Of a DNA stretch of 37,048 nt, positions 32,855 to 37,048 are shown one piece after another. Origin of the DNA: Microvirga tunisiensis (GTDB lineage Bacteria; Pseudomonadota; Alphaproteobacteria; Rhizobiales; Beijerinckiaceae). A model generated the notes under the pieces. The model ran no database searches and was not told the DNA's origin. It saw nothing but the letters and a program-made list of their open reading frames with translations. Made by a program: the position numbers and the translations under genes. The stretch is from the NCBI RefSeq assembly GCF_009296175.1, contig NZ_VOSK01000044.1, forward strand, positions 1 through 37,048. Reading direction: 5' to 3'. Position 1 is the stretch's first letter. Every line of letters starts with the position of its first letter.

Positions 32855-33280
32855 GTGAAGCTTGCGGCCCCTGGATTGTGTCTGATCCTTCTTGCACTCC
32901 CTTCTGCGGTTCGATCGAGTGAAGATCTCGTTGCCAAACGCGAGGCCTGCCGTGTGGAGGCGAGGAGCCGCATCGCACCCAGGAAAAAGATCGAGGTCGA
33001 CGATTATCGGCGCATTGTGGAGCGTCGCGCGGCCCACATAGCTCAGTGCATCAATCGAACCGTCGTCGCCCGCAGCAACGCTCCGCTCCCGCCGCAAAGA
33101 GTGCTCGACGATGCGGTGGACAACGACACGCAGCGTGTCGTCACATCGAGCCGAAACGAGCCCCGTCGCATGGCAGGGCGTGCGGACCGTCGTAAGGAGA
33201 AGATGGCTTCGATCAGGACGACCAAGACGACGAAGCTCAGGGGCAAGAAGGTCAGACTTTCGTCCCGCCGGGGCAAGTGA
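32855..33280 (+). CDS. Exported basic protein, function unknown
   Basis: A 141-residue protein. The start is taken as GTG 32855, which opens a signal peptide (KLAAPGLCLILLALPSAVRS) with AAAGG upstream; an ATG at 32786 would add an odd polar leader. The mature part has a Cys pair (ACRVEAR near 30 and AAHIAQCINRTV near 62) with a basic helix between them. The C-terminal half is disordered and strongly Lys/Arg-rich (RRMAGRADRRKEKM, TTKTTKLRGKKVRLSSRRGK). No family is recognised. It lies between ccmH and degP, each with separate upstream regions. Confidence 0.6.
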   Translation: MKLAAPGLCLILLALPSAVRSSEDLVAKREACRVEARSRIAPRKKIEVDDYRRIVERRAAHIAQCINRTVVARSNAPLPPQRVLDDAVDNDTQRVVTSSRNEPRRMAGRADRRKEKMASIRTTKTTKLRGKKVRLSSRRGK

Positions 33281-33331
33281 AGGCCTCCCGGCCGGGCCCT
33301 TTTGAAACCTTACCAACAATTCATCTCGGGG

Positions 33332-33359
33332 TGAGGGTACCGTAAGGCTTGAACCCTCA
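33332..33359. promoter_or_regulatory. Inverted repeat with a CTTGAA box upstream of degP
   Basis: TGAGGGT (33332-33338) pairs with ACCCTCA (33353-33359) around a 14-base spacer. CTTGAA (33348-33353) in it resembles the -35 of alphaproteobacterial heat-shock promoters, but the -10 (CATGAC, 15 bases on) is poor. Possible operator or promoter of degP. Confidence 0.3.
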
Positions 33360-33408
33360 TCTTGCTCTCATGACGAACCCAAGAGGGTTCATCCAGGAGA
33401 GACAAGAC

Positions 33409-34623
33409 ATGTTGGACAAGGTTTCCACTCCCGCCCGCAAGCGCACCGCAAAGTGGCTCGGCGCAGCGGCCGTGGCCGCGATCATCGCGGGCGGCGCCGT
33501 CGAGAGCGGTCTGGTTGCTCCCAGCCCCGCCCATGCCGAACTGCGCTCCATGGCGCAGCCGGTGCAGGGCGTGCCGTCCTTCGCCGACGTGATCGACCAG
33601 GTGAAGCCCGCCGTCGTGGCCGTGAAGGTCAAGGTGCAGAACGTCGCCGATCGGAACGACGATGACGAGGACGGTCAGCAGTTCTCGATGCCGGACCTGC
33701 CCCCCGGCCACCCGATGGAGCGCTTCTTCCGCCAGTTCCGCGACCAGATGCCCGGCCGTGGCGACCGCAATCCGCGCCAGGAGCGCCCCCGCCAGTTCGG
33801 CCAGGCTCTCGGCTCCGGCTTCTTCATCTCGGCTGACGGCATTGTCGTGACCAACAACCACGTGGTCGAGAACGGCTCCGAGGTGCAGGTCACCATGGAC
33901 GACGGCAAGACCCTCGACGCCAAGGTCATCGGCACCGACCCGAAGACGGACCTTGCCCTGCTGAAGGTCGAAGGCAACGACTTCCCCTATGTTCGCCTCG
34001 CCAGCCAGAAGGCCCGGATCGGCGACTGGGTGATGGCGATCGGCAACCCGTTCGGCCTCGGCGGCACGGTGACGGCTGGCATCGTGTCGGCCCAGCACCG
34101 GGATATCGGCAGCGGTCCGTACGACGACTTCATCCAGATCGACGCCTCGGTGAACAAGGGCAACTCGGGTGGTCCGACCTTCAACCTGTCGGGCGAGGTC
34201 GTGGGCGTGAACACGGCGATCTTCTCGCCGTCGGGCGGCAATGTGGGTATTGCGTTTGCCATCCCGGCGAGCACCGTCGAGAACGTGGTGGCCTCTCTGA
34301 AGGACAAAGGCTCCGTGACCCGCGGCTTCATCGGCGTGCAGATGCAGCCGGTGACCAAGGAGATCGCCGAGGCCATCGGCCTCAAGGAGCCCAAGGGCGC
34401 CCTCGTGGCCGAAGCCATGAAGGACGGTCCTGCCGCCAAGGCCGGCGTCCGGACCGGCGATACGATCATCGCCGTCGACGGGCAGACGATCAACGAGGCC
34501 AAGGATCTGTCCCGCAAGGTGGCCAATGTCGCCCCGGGCAAGTCCCTGTCTCTCACCCTCTGGCGTGAGGGCAAGGAGCGGACCGTGACCCTCGAGGTCG
34601 CGAGCCAGCCGAAGGGCGTCTGA
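33409..34623 (+). CDS. degP: DegP/Do-family periplasmic serine protease with one PDZ domain
   Basis: A 404-residue envelope quality-control protease. The signal region is MLDKVSTPARKRTAKW followed by a hydrophobic stretch and APSPAHA. The protease domain has His151 in VVTNNHVV, Asp181 in KTDLALL and Ser253 in KGNSGGP, after a Q/P/R-rich linker (87-135). One PDZ domain follows (about 305-395: GFIGVQMQPVT, GALVAEAMKDGPAAKAGVRTGDTIIAVDGQTI). Classical DegP has two PDZ domains and about 470-500 residues, so this is a shorter DegS/DegQ-like layout or a truncated DegP. The ATG at 33409 is preceded by GGAGAG and avoids an odd leader from 33349. The place after ccmIEFH matches the cycHJKL-degP order of rhizobia. 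Confidence 0.92.
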   Translation: MLDKVSTPARKRTAKWLGAAAVAAIIAGGAVESGLVAPSPAHAELRSMAQPVQGVPSFADVIDQVKPAVVAVKVKVQNVADRNDDDEDGQQFSMPDLPPGHPMERFFRQFRDQMPGRGDRNPRQERPRQFGQALGSGFFISADGIVVTNNHVVENGSEVQVTMDDGKTLDAKVIGTDPKTDLALLKVEGNDFPYVRLASQKARIGDWVMAIGNPFGLGGTVTAGIVSAQHRDIGSGPYDDFIQIDASVNKGNSGGPTFNLSGEVVGVNTAIFSPSGGNVGIAFAIPASTVENVVASLKDKGSVTRGFIGVQMQPVTKEIAEAIGLKEPKGALVAEAMKDGPAAKAGVRTGDTIIAVDGQTINEAKDLSRKVANVAPGKSLSLTLWREGKERTVTLEVASQPKGV

Positions 34624-34686
34624 TCCACACAAGGTAGTAGGGCACCAGGGTTTTGAGTTGATTGCCCCTGACACCTGGTGTCTTCT

Positions 34687-34736
34687 GCCCACGGCAGGCC
34701 GGCCTCTCCCCCTCCAAGGCCGGCCTGCCGTCGGGC
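34687..34736 (+). terminator. Strong hairpin terminator after degP
   Basis: A perfect 15-bp stem (34691-34705 with 34717-34731), extended by GCCC/GGGC, encloses an 11-nt C/T-rich loop. Only ATTTCAT follows, so the U-tract is weak. A smaller 7-bp stem CACCAGG/CCTGGTG lies at 34643-34680. Confidence 0.65.
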
Positions 34737-34761
34737 ATTTCATCGCGTCACAAGTGGGCTC

Positions 34762-35460
34762 ATGCGGATTCTCATCATCGAGGACGACAAAGAGGCGGCC
34801 TCCTACCTCGTCAAGGCGTTTCGCGAAGCGGGCCATGTGGCGGACCACGCCGCCGACGGCCTCGACGGCTATGCCATGGCGGAGGAGGGGGATTACGACG
34901 TGCTCGTGGTCGACCGCATGCTGCCCAAGCTCGACGGCCTTTCCCTGATCCGCTCCTTACGCGAGCAGCGGGTCGAGACGCCGGTCCTCATTCTCTCCGC
35001 CCTCGGACAGGTCGATGATCGCGTGAAGGGCCTGCGCGCGGGCGGCGACGATTACCTTCCCAAGCCTTATGCCTTCTCCGAGCTACTGGCCCGCGTCGAG
35101 GTTCTTTCGCGCCGCCGGGCATCGGCTCCCAATTCGGAGCCGACGCTCTATCGCATCGCCGATCTCGAGCTCGACCGCCTGTCGCATCGCGTGACGCGCT
35201 CCGGTCAGGAGATCGTGCTGCAGCCACGCGAGTTCCGGCTGCTCGAATACCTGATGAAGAACGCCAATCAGGTGGTCACCCGCACCATGCTGCTGGAGCA
35301 TGTGTGGGATTACCACTTCGACCCTCAGACCAACGTGATCGACGTTCACGTCTCGCGGCTGCGCGCCAAGATCGACAAGGGCTTCGACAAGCCGCTGATC
35401 CACACCATCCGCGGTGCGGGCTACATGGTGCGCGTCGGCGCTGCGGACGACGAGGAATGA
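34762..35460 (+). CDS. OmpR/PhoB-family response regulator
   Basis: A 232-residue regulator, MRILIIEDDKEAASYLV. The receiver has Glu7-Asp8-Asp9, phosphorylated Asp51 in LVVDRMLP, Ser79 in ILSALG and Lys101 in LPKPY. The winged-helix domain (about 130-225) ends NVIDVHVSRLRAKIDKGFDKPLIHTIRGAGYMVR. The ATG at 34762 begins at the canonical first strand. The kinase gene starts 11 bases after the stop. The order degP, regulator, kinase is one I recall from rhizobial genomes and suggests control of envelope stress, but no target can be read from the sequence. Confidence 0.93.
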   Translation: MRILIIEDDKEAASYLVKAFREAGHVADHAADGLDGYAMAEEGDYDVLVVDRMLPKLDGLSLIRSLREQRVETPVLILSALGQVDDRVKGLRAGGDDYLPKPYAFSELLARVEVLSRRRASAPNSEPTLYRIADLELDRLSHRVTRSGQEIVLQPREFRLLEYLMKNANQVVTRTMLLEHVWDYHFDPQTNVIDVHVSRLRAKIDKGFDKPLIHTIRGAGYMVRVGAADDEE

Positions 35461-35470
35461 GCGCGAAGCG

Positions 35471-36904
35471 ATGAACGCATTCATGAGCGCCCTCGGCAAG
35501 CTCGTCCGGACGACCGCCTTCAAGCTGTCCTTCGCCTACCTGCTCATCTTCACGATCTTCGCCTTCGTAGGCCTGGGCTATGTCGCCTGGAACGCCCAGC
35601 GGCTTCTCACCGATCAGTTCGTGTCCACCATCGAGAGCGAGATCAACAACCTGTCGGAGCAGTACAGGTTCGGCGGATTGCGCCGTCTGGTGAACATCGT
35701 CGAGCGGCGCTCGCGGGCGCCGGGCGCCATGCTCTACCTCGTCACGACCGAGGCAGGAGAGCGCGTCGCCGGCAATGTGGGTGCCCTGCCGCCCGGCGTG
35801 ATCGGCCGCACGGGACAGTTCGAGACGCTTTACAACCGCACCGATGAAACGGAGGCGCGGCCCGACATGGCCATCGTGCGCGTCTATCTTCTGCCGGGCG
35901 GGTTCAGGCTTCTCGTCGGCCGTGACATCGAGGAGCGCCGGCGCCTTCAGGAGGTCATCTATCGCGCCTTCGGCTATTCGCTGCTCTTCATCGTCGTGCT
36001 CGGCTGCGTCGGCGGCTGGTTCATCACCAGACGCGTCCTGAAGCGCGTCGACGACATGACCGAGATCACGCGCCATATCATGACGGGCGATCTGGGAGGA
36101 CGGCTGAAGATCGCCGGAACCGGCGACGAGCTCGACCGGCTCGCCCAGAACCTCAACGACATGCTCGACCGCATCGGTGAACTGATGCGCGGCATGCAGG
36201 AGGTCTCGGACAACATCGCCCACGATCTGAAGACGCCGCTGACGCGCCTGCGCAACAAGGCCGACGAAGCCCTGCGCACCGCGAGCACGCCCGATGAGCT
36301 GAAATCGGCTCTCGAAGCCACCATCGAGGAAAGCGACAACCTCATTCGCATCTTCAACGCGCTGCTCATGATCGCGCGCTTGGAGGCCGGCAATGCGCGC
36401 GAGGGGCTGGCGGATTTCGATGCCGCCGAGGCGGTGCGGGACGTGGCGGAACTCTACGAGGCGCTTGCCGAAGAGGCGGGCGTGTCGCTGGAGGTTTCCG
36501 TGGAGGACGACCTGCCGATCCATGGCAGCCGCGAGCTGTTGGGGCAGGCCATGGCGAACCTCCTCGACAACGCCTTGAAGTACGGATCTGCAACCGGACG
36601 AACGCCGCAGACGATCGGCGTGTCTGCCCATCGGAGCGACGGCGAGGTGCGGATTGTGGTGGCCGATCGCGGCCCTGGCATTCCGGAAGCCGAGCGCGGA
36701 CGCGTGCTGGAGCGTTTCGTTCGCCTCGAGACGGCCCGTTCGCGACCCGGATTCGGCCTCGGTCTCAGCCTGGCCGTCGCCGTTGCCCGGCTCCATGGCG
36801 GAACCCTGCTGCTGGAGGACAACGGGCCCGGGCTGCGGGTGGTCCTGGCATTGCCCCTGAAGGCCGTCGAACTGCCGCAGCCTCCCCTGCAATCTGCGGC
36901 CTGA
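35471..36904 (+). CDS. Sensor histidine kinase, partner of the degP-linked regulator
   Basis: A 477-residue membrane kinase. Helices lie at about 16-39 and 164-186, with a periplasmic domain of some 120 residues between them. HAMP (RRVLKRVDDMTEITRHIMTGDLGGRL) leads to the dimer domain with His251 in NIAHDLKTPLTRLRN. The ATPase domain has LLDNALKYG, DRGPGIPEAERGRVLERFVRLE and GFGLGLSLA. The ATG at 35471 or 35483 may be the start. Paired with the regulator upstream. Confidence 0.93.
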   Translation: MNAFMSALGKLVRTTAFKLSFAYLLIFTIFAFVGLGYVAWNAQRLLTDQFVSTIESEINNLSEQYRFGGLRRLVNIVERRSRAPGAMLYLVTTEAGERVAGNVGALPPGVIGRTGQFETLYNRTDETEARPDMAIVRVYLLPGGFRLLVGRDIEERRRLQEVIYRAFGYSLLFIVVLGCVGGWFITRRVLKRVDDMTEITRHIMTGDLGGRLKIAGTGDELDRLAQNLNDMLDRIGELMRGMQEVSDNIAHDLKTPLTRLRNKADEALRTASTPDELKSALEATIEESDNLIRIFNALLMIARLEAGNAREGLADFDAAEAVRDVAELYEALAEEAGVSLEVSVEDDLPIHGSRELLGQAMANLLDNALKYGSATGRTPQTIGVSAHRSDGEVRIVVADRGPGIPEAERGRVLERFVRLETARSRPGFGLGLSLAVAVARLHGGTLLLEDNGPGLRVVLALPLKAVELPQPPLQSAA

Positions 36905-36941
36905 ATCCGAAATACGATGATGTAATACCAAGTCTTGGTGA

Positions 36942-37048
36942 TCAGAACCCGTGTGCCCAGTCGCGCAGGCCGATCGACATGATGGTCCACGGCTGCTCGG
37001 TGAGCTTGTTCCACGCCGCGCAGCAGTGATCGAGAATGTCCGTGTAGG
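36942..37048 (-). mobile_element. C-terminal end of an IS630-like transposase (cut by the window edge)
   Basis: The last 34 codons of a reverse-strand gene are visible: TDILDHCCAAWNKL...SIGLRDWAHGF followed by TGA. The motif AWN.L......I.SI..RDWAH is the typical end of IS630-family transposases as I know them. The palindrome ACCAAGTCTTGGT at 36928-36940 may belong to its terminal repeat. The rest of the element lies beyond the right edge. Confidence 0.72.

Overview
This window looks like chromosomal DNA of a high-GC alphaproteobacterium of the order Hyphomicrobiales (Rhizobiales), perhaps a relative of Microvirga, Methylobacterium or Bosea. The evidence is the rhizobial-type cytochrome c maturation operon (ccmI-ccmE-ccmF-ccmH, older names cycHJKL) followed by degP, a FeuN/FeuP/FeuQ-like signalling operon, a TakP-like TRAP binding protein, and a gene transfer agent (GTA) cluster of the Rhodobacter capsulatus type. 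The genus is a guess; the order is fairly safe.

Layout. Positions 1-3225 hold a reverse-strand TRAP solute-binding protein with its own terminator, a small two-helix membrane protein and a forward endonuclease/exonuclease/phosphatase family protein. Positions about 3600-26090 hold the GTA cluster in the canonical order: gp1 (small-terminase-like), terminase large subunit, portal, two tiny coupled genes, prohead protease, major capsid, gp6 connector, gp7 adaptor, gp8, gp9 major tail protein, gp10 and its chaperone partner, gp11 tape measure, gp12, gp13 hub, gp14 peptidase, gp15 megatron, a DUF2793 fibre/spike-like protein, a GH108 muramidase and a holin-like protein. Positions 26185-28579 hold a periplasmic PepSY-like protein with an OmpR-type regulator and kinase. 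Positions 28645-32660 hold ccmIEFH. Positions 32855-36904 hold a hypothetical secreted protein, a one-PDZ DegP-type protease and a second two-component pair. The right edge cuts the end of an IS630-like transposase.

The GTA cluster is the notable part. It keeps nearly every structural gene, but several are damaged: the terminase has lost its middle and is out of frame, gp7 has lost two bases, gp11 is split at an abrupt composition change, and the capsid gene has no ordinary start codon for its scaffold segment. The cluster is also interrupted by unrelated genes (two exported chymotrypsin-fold proteases, two lipoproteins, a DUF465 protein) and by a dozen loci of palindromic repeats that I do not see in the flanking housekeeping genes. 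It reads as a GTA losing its packaging function and being colonised by repeats and cargo, while many tail and lysis genes remain intact.

Four signals fall outside the ordinary gene list. A promoter-plus-terminator unit of about 85 nt, probably a small RNA or attenuator, lies directly upstream of gp1. A hairpin-rich reverse-strand unit of about 390 nt lies between terminase and portal and ends in a good terminator. The gp10/chaperone pair has the architecture of a programmed -1 frameshift. The second inserted protease has a signal peptide that ends exactly at the IVGG that forms the mature N-terminus of trypsin-fold enzymes.
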